17,304 bases of DNA. Source: Thermoleophilia bacterium (GTDB taxonomy: Bacteria > Actinomycetota > Thermoleophilia > Gaiellales > Gaiellaceae). The translations under genes and the position numbers were made by a program. The stretch spans positions 1 through 17,304 of the forward strand of contig JAICVP010000011.1 of assembly GCA_025935275.1 (NCBI GenBank). The letters run 5' to 3'. Below are positions 7,202-13,396 of this stretch, piece after piece. The notes beneath the pieces are model-generated. The model did not search any database and was not told the origin of the DNA. It saw only the letters and a program-made list of their open reading frames with translations. Numbering within the stretch: the stretch's first letter is position 1; every line of letters starts with the position of its first letter.

Positions 7202-7639
7202 TCAGCCCTCGGTGACAGCGAACGTGAGCGTGCCGCGCGCGGCGAGCTCCCCGTCCACGGTGGCCGTCGCCTTGCCCCGGCCGACGGGCCCCCGCATCCG
7301 CTCCACCTCACACGTGAGCTCAAGCTCGTCTCCGGGCAGCACCATGCGCTTGAAACGCACGTCGTCGATCCCGGCGAAGAGTGCGAGCTTGCCGCGGTTG
7401 GCCTCGTCTGCGAGCACCGCGACCGCACCGCATTGCGCCATCGCCTCGACGATGATCACGCCGGGCATGATGGGCCGGCCCGGAAAGTGGCCCGTCAGGA
7501 ACCACTCGTCTTCCCGCACCAGCTTTCGCGCGACGACGCGGGAGCCGGGCTCGAGCACCGTGACCTCGTCCAGGAAGAGGAACGGGTCGCGGTGCGGCAG
7601 AATCTCTTCGATCTGCTCGCGCCCCAGGGCGACGGTCAC
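7202..7639 (-). CDS. fabZ: 3-hydroxyacyl-[acyl-carrier-protein] dehydratase
   Basis: FabZ dehydrates 3-hydroxyacyl-ACP to trans-2-enoyl-ACP. The hot-dog-fold core is clear: LPHRDPFLFLD (14-24), the catalytic H51 in GHFPGRPIMPGV, E65 in IVEAMAQ, and the FAGIDDVRFKRMVLPGD segment (88-104). The open frame continues upstream to 7945, but that part lies inside the sigma gene and reads as arginine-rich shadow sequence. I chose GTG at 7639, which gives 145 residues, the normal FabZ length. It overlaps the sigma stop as GTGA (7636-7639), so the two are translationally coupled. A FabA-type isomerase is unlikely given the short length and FabZ-like motifs. Confidence 0.95.
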   Translation of the reverse strand: MTVALGREQIEEILPHRDPFLFLDEVTVLEPGSRVVARKLVREDEWFLTGHFPGRPIMPGVIIVEAMAQCGAVAVLADEANRGKLALFAGIDDVRFKRMVLPGDELELTCEVERMRGPVGRGKATATVDGELAARGTLTFAVTEG

Positions 7640-8253
7640 GCGGGCGTGTACTCCTCGAGCAGCGTCCGCAGCTTCGCCCGCGCACGATGGACGTAGCACT
7701 TGGCCGTGCCGACGGGCATGCGCGCGACCCGCGAGATCTCCTTGTAGGAAAGGCCAAACGAATCGCGGAGCACGACGGCGATCCGCTGGTCGGCCGACAG
7801 GCGCGAGAGCGCGTCTGCCAGGTCGCGTCGCAGATCGGTGAGCACCGCGGCGCTCGACGGATCGGCGTCGTCGGCCACCGCGTACTCGTCCAGCTCGAGC
7901 GGCTCGGAGCGGCGCACGCGCTGGAACGCCATGCGATCGCGGCACGTGTTCACGACGAGCCGGTGCAGCCAGGTCGCGAACTGCGCTTCCCCACGAAACT
8001 GCTTCAGCCGCGTGCAGACCTTGACCAGGGACTCCTGCGCTGCGTCCCTCGCCTCCTCGAGATCGCCCATGAGCTGCGAGGCAAGGCGGTTGACCCTCGG
8101 CGAATAGCGCTCGACGAGTGTGTCGAGCGCGCGCCGGTCGCCGTTCGTCGCCTTGTCGACGAGCTCCGAATCCGACAGCTTCGAGTAGAGGATGAGCCGC
8201 GGGACCGATGGATTGGGCTCGGTTTGCAGAGGCTTGGCGGCTAGCGATTGCAC
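7636..8253 (-). CDS. ECF-type RNA polymerase sigma factor heading the fatty-acid operon
   Basis: This 205-residue protein has the two-domain layout of extracytoplasmic-function sigma factors. Sigma-2 covers about residues 28-112 (ARDAAQESLVKVCTRLKQF, then FATWLHRLVVNTCRD). Sigma-4 covers about 142-201 (LADALSRLSADQRIAVVLRD, then a helix-turn-helix LSYKEISRVARMPVGTAKCY). There is a short N-terminal extension of about 25 residues and no transmembrane or extra C-terminal domain. The GTG at 8253 is the only canonical start in reach. It lacks an SD and lies about 3 bases from the predicted transcription start, so it may be leaderless. No anti-sigma gene is adjacent. The stop overlaps fabZ by 4 bp, so it is the first gene of the FAS II operon. 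I infer that it controls itself and possibly lipid synthesis; nothing in the sequence proves its regulon. Confidence 0.93.
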   Translation of the reverse strand: MQSLAAKPLQTEPNPSVPRLILYSKLSDSELVDKATNGDRRALDTLVERYSPRVNRLASQLMGDLEEARDAAQESLVKVCTRLKQFRGEAQFATWLHRLVVNTCRDRMAFQRVRRSEPLELDEYAVADDADPSSAAVLTDLRRDLADALSRLSADQRIAVVLRDSFGLSYKEISRVARMPVGTAKCYVHRARAKLRTLLEEYTPA

Positions 8254-8261
8254 GGCGGCTG

Positions 8262-8268
8262 TAGTCTA
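8262..8268. promoter_or_regulatory. Symmetric divergent promoter for sigma-fab operon and birA
   Basis: The 22-bp gap between two divergent GTG starts holds TAGTCT on the plus strand (8262-8267) and TAGACT on the minus strand (8268-8263). Both fit the TANNNT -10 pattern and overlap by five bases. A start site about 7 bases downstream of each would be near 8274 (plus) and 8256 (minus), 18 bp apart and 2-3 bases ahead of each start codon. Neither gene has an SD, so both mRNAs are probably leaderless. No convincing -35 boxes are seen; they would lie inside the opposite coding regions. Confidence 0.5.
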
Positions 8269-8275
8269 GTGCGCC

Positions 8276-9028
8276 GTGAGCTCGGGAGACTCGCTTTCGC
8301 CGGAGCGTGTCGAGCCGCTCCTGACGGGCCGCTTCGGCCGACCCTACGTCTACGAGCAGAGCTGCGGATCCACGCAGGAGCTCCTCGACGCCGGCATGCC
8401 CGAGGGAGCGCTTGCCCTTTGCGACGAGCAGACACAGGGCCGCGGCCGGCTCGGACGAAGCTGGACCGCGCCTCCCGGGACCGCCATCCTTGCTTCGCTC
8501 CTGCTGCGTCCGCCCTCCGACCGGGTCGTCTCCGAGCTCTCGCTGGTCGCCGGAACGGCGGTCGCAGAGGCGATCGAGGGCGGCGTCGGGCTGGCTGTAC
8601 AGGTCAAGTGGCCGAACGACGTCATGCTCAACCGGCGCAAGGTCGCGGGCATCCTCGCGGAGGCCTCCGACGGGATCGTGGCCGTGGGCATCGGGGTGAA
8701 CGTGAACCAGGAACGCAGCGACCTACCGGAGGACACTCCCGTTTCCGCGGGAAGCCTCTACACGATCGACGGAGTCAAGCGGGAGCGGGGCCCGCTCCTC
8801 GCGGGAATCCTCGAACGGCTCGAGGTGAACTACGACGCCTGGCTCGAGCGCGGGCTCGACGGCGTCTACGACAGCCTCGGCTCGCGCGACTTCCTCCGCG
8901 GCCGGCGGATCGCGGTGAACGGAGAAAGCGGAGTGGGGGTCAAGATCGACCGGGACGGCCGCTTCATCGTGGACGTGGACGGCGAGGAGCGTGCCGTCGA
9001 GTCCGGCGAGATCGCCTTCGAGCGCTAG
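8276..9028 (+). CDS. birA: Biotin--[acetyl-CoA-carboxylase] ligase, without DNA-binding domain
   Basis: BirA makes biotinyl-AMP and attaches biotin to a lysine of the biotin carrier protein of acetyl-CoA carboxylase. The 250-residue protein shows GRGRLGRSW (55-63), the biotinyl-AMP loop, KWPNDV (111-116), K122 in RRKVAGIL and GIGVNVN (138-144). A small C-terminal domain follows (FLRGRRIAVNGESGVGVKI). There is no N-terminal helix-turn-helix, so it is a monofunctional ligase and not the E. coli-type repressor. A TAG in frame 9 bases upstream leaves GTG 8276 as the only start that keeps the domain. No SD is present. It diverges from the sigma-fab operon and its target enzyme (AccA/D) is encoded nearby, so joint control with fatty acid synthesis is plausible. 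Its stop shares CTAG with the convergent amidase gene. Confidence 0.95.
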   Translation: MSSGDSLSPERVEPLLTGRFGRPYVYEQSCGSTQELLDAGMPEGALALCDEQTQGRGRLGRSWTAPPGTAILASLLLRPPSDRVVSELSLVAGTAVAEAIEGGVGLAVQVKWPNDVMLNRRKVAGILAEASDGIVAVGIGVNVNQERSDLPEDTPVSAGSLYTIDGVKRERGPLLAGILERLEVNYDAWLERGLDGVYDSLGSRDFLRGRRIAVNGESGVGVKIDRDGRFIVDVDGEERAVESGEIAFER

Positions 9029-11187
9029 CCGCCGAGCTTGACGGTCACGCGCGGGCCGACGTTCGCCGCCGCGTCGCGCGCCTGAGCCCGGACCCGCGTC
9101 GCTCTCGGAAGCGTGAGGCTGGAGTAGCCCGCCTGCCGCTCGATCTCCCGCGAGCCGACCCAGTCCGGCGAGCCGTAGCGCAGCGTCACAGTACCGGCCT
9201 CGCTCAGCCAGATCCGCACGGACGTGTGCCCGTCCTCGCGGTGGCGTGCGGACACGATGCGGACGACCGGAGCACGTGTGTCGACGCGCAGCGGCACCGT
9301 GAGGGTGCGCGTTCCTAAAGCTGTCGACGCCTCGACGAGCGCGAGGTAGTCGCCGTCGGCCACGGCACCGTCGTGGTTGCGGCCTCCCCACGTGAAGGAG
9401 GCAGGCCCGGCCGGGAGCGCGGCGAGCGCGCGCACCGTGGCGACCGTGCTCTCCCCGTCCAGGACCAACACGCGGACCTCGGCGTCGCGCGCGAGGTGGA
9501 AACCGATCGCGGTGGAGTCCAGGCGCCCGTCACCGTTCGGGGAGAAGAGCGTGGGAGCGGCCTCGAGGTGGCCGAGCGTTCGATCGACCACGACTCCGTG
9601 GCTCTTGCGTGCCTGCTGGCCCGGCGACGTGGCCGTGAGGCGGATCCGGTAGCGACCGTCGCGAACGAGATGGCCCAAGGCGTTGCGGCCGTTCCAGGTC
9701 ATGCTTGCCCTGCCCGCGCTGTACGAGAACGAGCTGGCGATCGTCCGGACGACGTTCGAGTCGGCGTCGAGCACCTGAAGCCCGACGCTCGCGCGGGCCG
9801 AGAGCGAGAACGAGACCAACATCGACTCGCCGACCCCGTCGCCGTTCGGGGTCAGTGTGTGCGGGCTGGCGGTGAGGCTCGTCACCTCGAGGGGCGGCGG
9901 GCCCGGGACCGTGCCGCGCGCGGGCCTGAGGTCGGGGCCCGCTTCGATCGCGTACGTGAACTCGCCGAACGGTGTCCCGGAGGCGTCCCAGGTCCAGTCC
10001 ACCGCCGTCCCCGTTCCGTGGCCTGAGGCGACCTCGGCGCCGGCGGCGTCACGAATGGTCACGGTCCAGGGAAGCGCCTCTGTCAGCGTCGCCGTGAACC
10101 GCACCGGGCGGCCCAGGCTTCCGGAGACGACGGGGGTGTAGAGCTTGGGCAGACCGGTCGCCGAAACGGCGGTCGCGATCCCGTTGAGCTGGGCGTAGAG
10201 GGAGCCTCCGGGGCAACTCGTCGATCCGGTGTCCCGGTGCCCTGAGACCGCGCGAAGGCTGACCTTCGTCCCGGCCGGAAAGCGCGGGTTCCCGCCCGAC
10301 GTCCACGTGAGCCTGCCGAGCGGGTTCACGTGCGCGAGGTCGAGCCGCCAGGCCAGAAGCTGCACGAGCGAAGCGCGCGCGGCCGGTGAGATCGTCTGGG
10401 ACTCGTAGTTCCCGATGACCGCGACACCGGTGCTCCCCGTGTTGAACCCCTCGGCGTGCGCGCCGACGACGTTCTTCGCGATCCCTCCTCCACGGCCCTC
10501 GAAAACCTGGCCGTACTTGTCGACGAGAAAGTTGTAGCCAATGTCGTTCCAGCCGTTCGCGAGCACGTGGTAGCGCTCGATGCCGCGCACGATCGCCGCC
10601 GACTCCGAGGCCGAATAGGAGTTCGTCCCGGCGGTGTGGTGGACGACCGCGAAGTGCACCGCAGAGGCGTAGTAGGGCCTGGCGCGCACGATCGACTCGT
10701 CGGCGCCCCACTCGGCGCGGCGGATGATCGCCGGCTGCGCGGCCCTGGCTGCGACTCGCGCAGAGACCTGACCCTGATCACCGGCCGGGTCGCTCCAGAG
10801 GAAGTAGGCGCGCAGCCTCGAGACGCGCCCGTCGAATCGGTACTCGATCGACGTCGCAGGCCCGGTCCAGTACGGGCTTCCGAGCTTCCAGCCGCGGCGC
10901 GCTGCTCCCTCGGAAGAATCCGCGTCGGGCGCATCCTCAACCTCGGCTTCGGCCTCCCGCCAGGAGCTTCGCTTGCCGGCCGATGAGCTGGTCCGGAACC
11001 ACACCCTCCCGGATCCCTGCCAGTGCAGGCCGACAAGGTTGAACTCGAGCGGCGCCCGGCGGGCCTGCAGGTCGGCGGCGCCGGACACCGGCTCGTCGCG
11101 CACCACGAAGCGGTCCGCTCCGTGGGCAACGGCCGGAGCGGCTAGGACGAGGACGAACGCGGCGAGGGCGAGGCGAGCGAGGGTCAT
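9025..11187 (-). CDS. Secreted PGRP-type N-acetylmuramoyl-L-alanine amidase with FlgD-like Ig repeats
   Basis: The product (720 residues from ATG 11187) begins with a signal peptide, MTLARLALAAFVLVLAAPA, probably cut after AHGA. An N-terminal beta-rich region of about 140 residues precedes a peptidoglycan-recognition/amidase_2 domain (about 155-335). This has RRAEWGADES, AVVHHTAGTN (first zinc histidine H183), IGYNFLVDKYGQVFEGRGG, and SGHRDTGSTSCPGG (H317 and C325). All three zinc ligands are present, so cleavage of the muramyl-alanine bond in peptidoglycan is likely. An Ig-like segment and two FlgD/CHU-type repeats with TPNGDG (446-451) and SPNGDG (549-554) follow, then a last beta domain. 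The frame opens at TTG 11220, but the ATG places the signal peptide at the N-terminus; AAGAAGG lies about 13 bases upstream. It is probably extracellular or cell-wall bound. A role in the cell envelope is inferred. Confidence 0.92.
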   Translation of the reverse strand: MTLARLALAAFVLVLAAPAVAHGADRFVVRDEPVSGAADLQARRAPLEFNLVGLHWQGSGRVWFRTSSSAGKRSSWREAEAEVEDAPDADSSEGAARRGWKLGSPYWTGPATSIEYRFDGRVSRLRAYFLWSDPAGDQGQVSARVAARAAQPAIIRRAEWGADESIVRARPYYASAVHFAVVHHTAGTNSYSASESAAIVRGIERYHVLANGWNDIGYNFLVDKYGQVFEGRGGGIAKNVVGAHAEGFNTGSTGVAVIGNYESQTISPAARASLVQLLAWRLDLAHVNPLGRLTWTSGGNPRFPAGTKVSLRAVSGHRDTGSTSCPGGSLYAQLNGIATAVSATGLPKLYTPVVSGSLGRPVRFTATLTEALPWTVTIRDAAGAEVASGHGTGTAVDWTWDASGTPFGEFTYAIEAGPDLRPARGTVPGPPPLEVTSLTASPHTLTPNGDGVGESMLVSFSLSARASVGLQVLDADSNVVRTIASSFSYSAGRASMTWNGRNALGHLVRDGRYRIRLTATSPGQQARKSHGVVVDRTLGHLEAAPTLFSPNGDGRLDSTAIGFHLARDAEVRVLVLDGESTVATVRALAALPAGPASFTWGGRNHDGAVADGDYLALVEASTALGTRTLTVPLRVDTRAPVVRIVSARHREDGHTSVRIWLSEAGTVTLRYGSPDWVGSREIERQAGYSSLTLPRATRVRAQARDAAANVGPRVTVKLGG

Positions 11188-11199
11188 CACTGCACGTCG

Positions 11200-11228
11200 G
11201 CCTTCTTGGAAGGCAAACAAAGGCCTTC
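11200..11228. repeat. Three alternating inverted copies GCCTTC / GAAGGC / GCCTTC
   Basis: GCCTTC (11200-11205), a TTG loop, GAAGGC (11209-11214), an 8-base AAACAAAG spacer, and GCCTTC again (11223-11228) lie just upstream of the amidase start. The middle copy can pair with either neighbour, giving two mutually exclusive hairpins in RNA, or two overlapping operator dyads in DNA. On the minus strand the GAAGG cores also resemble SD sequences, so one fold could hide the amidase ribosome-binding site. This sits in the 92-bp gap between divergent amidase and nfeD genes. Confidence 0.6.
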
Positions 11229-11259
11229 TCGGCGCTCAAGAGCGAAAGCTTGACCCTGA

Positions 11260-11265
11260 TAGAAT
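11260..11265 (+). promoter_or_regulatory. Candidate -10 box for nfeD
   Basis: TAGAAT differs from TATAAT at one position. Transcription would start near 11272, about 8 bases before the ATG at 11280. No -35 match is seen at the right distance. This position argues against the upstream in-frame TTG (11250) as the start. Confidence 0.4.
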
Positions 11266-11279
11266 TCTTACACTCGAAC

Positions 11280-12599
11280 ATGCTGCTTTTGCGGGGTTTT
11301 TCGGCGCTTCTCTGCGCTTTCGCCGCCGCCCTCGCGCTGACCGGGACGGCGGCCGGAGCCGATCCACCGCGGGTTCTTGCAGTCGAGTTCGAAAACGACG
11401 TGAACCCCGTCACCGCGGACTACCTCACGGGCTCGATCGACCGGGCGGAGGACGAGGAGTACGACGCCGTCGTCATCCTCATGGACACCCCCGGCGGCCT
11501 CGACTCCGCCATGCGCGAAATCATCAAGAAGGAGCTCGACGCGACAATCCCGGTCGTCGTCTACGTCTACCCGCAGGGATCGCGAGCCGCTTCGGCGGGC
11601 GTCTTCATCACGATGGCGGCCGACGTGGCGGCGATGGCCCCGAACACGAACATCGGCTCCTCGACTCCGATCTCGACCGGCGGCGGCAACATCCCGAGCG
11701 ACCTCCGCCGCAAGGTCATCAACGACGCCGCCGCCTACATCCGCGGGCTCGCGGAGACGCACGGGCGCAACGCCGACTGGGCGGAAGAGGCAGTTCGCCA
11801 GGCCTCCAACCTGACCGCCGAGGAGGCGCTCGACCAGAACGTCGTCGACGTCGTCTCGCCGGACCTGCCCACGCTCCTGAACGACATCGACGGACTGAAG
11901 ACCGAGCCGAAGGGCCTCGTGCTGCACACCGCCGGCGCCGAGGTGACGACGATTCACATGTCGCTCTGGAAGCGGATCCTCGACACCCTCATCGACCCGA
12001 ACATCATCGTGCTGCTCCTCTCCCTCGGGGCGCTCGGGATCACCGTCGAGCTCTTCAATCCGGGCCTGATCTTCCCGGGAACCTTCGGCGCGATCTCGCT
12101 GATCGTCGCCTTCTTCGGCCTGCAAGTGCTGCCCGTGAGCGCTGCCGGAATCCTGCTCATCCTCCTCGCGGCCGCCTTCTTCGCCGCGGAGCCCTTCGTG
12201 ATGAGCCACGGCGCGCTCGCGCTCGCCGGAGCGGCGTGCTTCGTCGTCGGCTCCCTCATGCTCTTCGATCCCGCCGGGGAGGGCTACCAGGTGTCGATCT
12301 GGGTGGCGCTCGCCATCGCCGGTACCTTCACGCTGCTCATGGTCTTCGCCCTGACGAAGATCGTGCAGTCGCGGCGACGCAGGCCGGTGACCGGCCAGGA
12401 GGAGCTCGTAGGCCAGGTAGGCGTCGTCCGCAAGTCGCTCGACCCGGTTGGGCTCGTGTTCGTGCACGGCGAGCTCTGGCAGGCACGCGCCGGCGACGAG
12501 ACGATCGGCGTCGGCGAAGAGGTCGTGGTGGAGGGCATCGACGAGGGCCTCGTCATCCGCGTCCGCCGCGCAGAGGCCGCGATACCCGTCACGGCATAG
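11280..12599 (+). CDS. NfeD-family membrane-bound serine protease
   Basis: This is a long-form NfeD (NfeD1b/1510-N type): a ClpP-like protease domain, membrane helices and a C-terminal OB-fold domain. From ATG 11280 the 439-residue product starts with a signal peptide ending near TAAGA. The protease region contains VVILMDTPGGLDSAM, then AASAGVFI with the likely nucleophile S105 and RKVINDAAAYI with the likely general base K145. About four or five hydrophobic helices follow (about 230-370), then RRRR and the OB-like domain starting at GQEELVGQVGVV. Relatives cleave hydrophobic segments of stomatin-type proteins. The next gene here is such a protein, 29 bp downstream, which matches the known NfeD-slipin operon pairing. 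A TTG at 11250 would add ten residues, but it lies upstream of the predicted transcription start. The two probably act together in membrane quality control or membrane-domain organisation. Confidence 0.93.
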   Translation: MLLLRGFSALLCAFAAALALTGTAAGADPPRVLAVEFENDVNPVTADYLTGSIDRAEDEEYDAVVILMDTPGGLDSAMREIIKKELDATIPVVVYVYPQGSRAASAGVFITMAADVAAMAPNTNIGSSTPISTGGGNIPSDLRRKVINDAAAYIRGLAETHGRNADWAEEAVRQASNLTAEEALDQNVVDVVSPDLPTLLNDIDGLKTEPKGLVLHTAGAEVTTIHMSLWKRILDTLIDPNIIVLLLSLGALGITVELFNPGLIFPGTFGAISLIVAFFGLQVLPVSAAGILLILLAAAFFAAEPFVMSHGALALAGAACFVVGSLMLFDPAGEGYQVSIWVALAIAGTFTLLMVFALTKIVQSRRRRPVTGQEELVGQVGVVRKSLDPVGLVFVHGELWQARAGDETIGVGEEVVVEGIDEGLVIRVRRAEAAIPVTA

Positions 12600-12628
12600 G
12601 ATAGGAAGCCCCGAGGAAACGGAGCCCA

Positions 12629-13396
12629 ATGGTCGCTGCGCTCGTCGCAATCGCAGCAGTCGTCGTCATCATCCTGTTCCTGCTCTCGGCCGCGATCCGG
12701 ATCACGCGGGAGTACGAGCGAGGCGTGATCTTCCGGCTGGGCCGCCTGCACTCTCCGCCCAAGGGCCCGGGCCTGTTCCTCCTCATCCCCATCGTCGACA
12801 AGATGGTGCGGGTCGACCTGCGGACGGTGACGCTCAACATCCCGCCGCAGGAGGTGATCACGAAGGACAACGTCCCCGTGCGGGTGAACGCCGTTGCCTA
12901 CTTCCGGATCATCGACCCCGAGAAGGCGATCGTGCAGGTCGAGAACTTCATGGTCGCCACGTCGCAGATCTCGCAGACGACTCTCCGCAGCGTCCTCGGC
13001 CAGCACGTCCTCGACGAGCTCCTGTCGGAGCGCGACAAGATCAACGCGATCCTGCAGGAGATCATCGACGAAGCCACCTCGCCCTGGGGCATCAAGGTGT
13101 CGATCGTCGAGGTCAAGGACGTCGAGATCCCCACCGGGATGCAGCGCGCGATGGCGCGGCAGGCCGAAGCCGAGCGTGAGCGCCGCGCCAAGGTGATCGC
13201 CGCGGAGGGCGAGTTCCAGGCCTCCGAGCGCCTAAAGGACGCCGCCAACGTCATGAGCGAGAACCCGATCACGATCCAGCTGCGCTTCCTGCAGACCATG
13301 CTCGAGATGTCCTCCGAGCGAACCTCGAACCTGATCCTTCCCATCCCGCTCGAGCTCTTCAAGCCGTTCCTCAGCGGGAACGACAAGTCCAGCTGA
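12629..13396 (+). CDS. Slipin (stomatin-like SPFH-domain membrane protein)
   Basis: The 255-residue protein has one N-terminal membrane helix (about 2-22), then an SPFH/band 7 domain (about 22-180). Its typical features are YERGVIFRLGR (29-39), GPGLFLLIPIVDKMVRVDLR, ENFMVATSQISQTTLRSVLG and WGIKVSIVEVKDVEIP. A charged coiled-coil-like segment RQAEAERERRAKVIAAEGE follows, and the C-terminus has the slipin LRFLQTMLEM and LPIPLELF elements. Slipins form oligomeric scaffolds in the membrane and are substrates or partners of NfeD proteases. The ATG follows a purine-rich stretch (12613-12624, including GGAG). It is cotranscribed with nfeD and its stop overlaps the likely galT start as CTGA. Confidence 0.95.
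   Translation: MVAALVAIAAVVVIILFLLSAAIRITREYERGVIFRLGRLHSPPKGPGLFLLIPIVDKMVRVDLRTVTLNIPPQEVITKDNVPVRVNAVAYFRIIDPEKAIVQVENFMVATSQISQTTLRSVLGQHVLDELLSERDKINAILQEIIDEATSPWGIKVSIVEVKDVEIPTGMQRAMARQAEAERERRAKVIAAEGEFQASERLKDAANVMSENPITIQLRFLQTMLEMSSERTSNLILPIPLELFKPFLSGNDKSS

Noticed and set aside
7640..7945. Upstream extension of the fabZ frame into the sigma gene, giving a 247-residue fusion
   Set aside because: The extra part is the out-of-frame shadow of sigma region 4. FabZ has normal length from GTG 7639, which overlaps the sigma stop.
11188..11220. TTG start for the amidase at 11220
   Set aside because: It adds a charged stretch before the signal peptide; ATG 11187 places the signal peptide at the N-terminus. 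The TTG has a purine-rich stretch in front, so it is not fully excluded.
11250..11279. TTG start for nfeD at 11250
   Set aside because: It lies upstream of the likely -10 box and adds non-signal residues; ATG 11280 is followed directly by the signal peptide.
11268..12650. Long minus-strand open frame (460 codons) opposite nfeD
   Set aside because: NfeD on the plus strand has a signal peptide, active-site residues and membrane helices; the opposite frame is charged low-complexity text.
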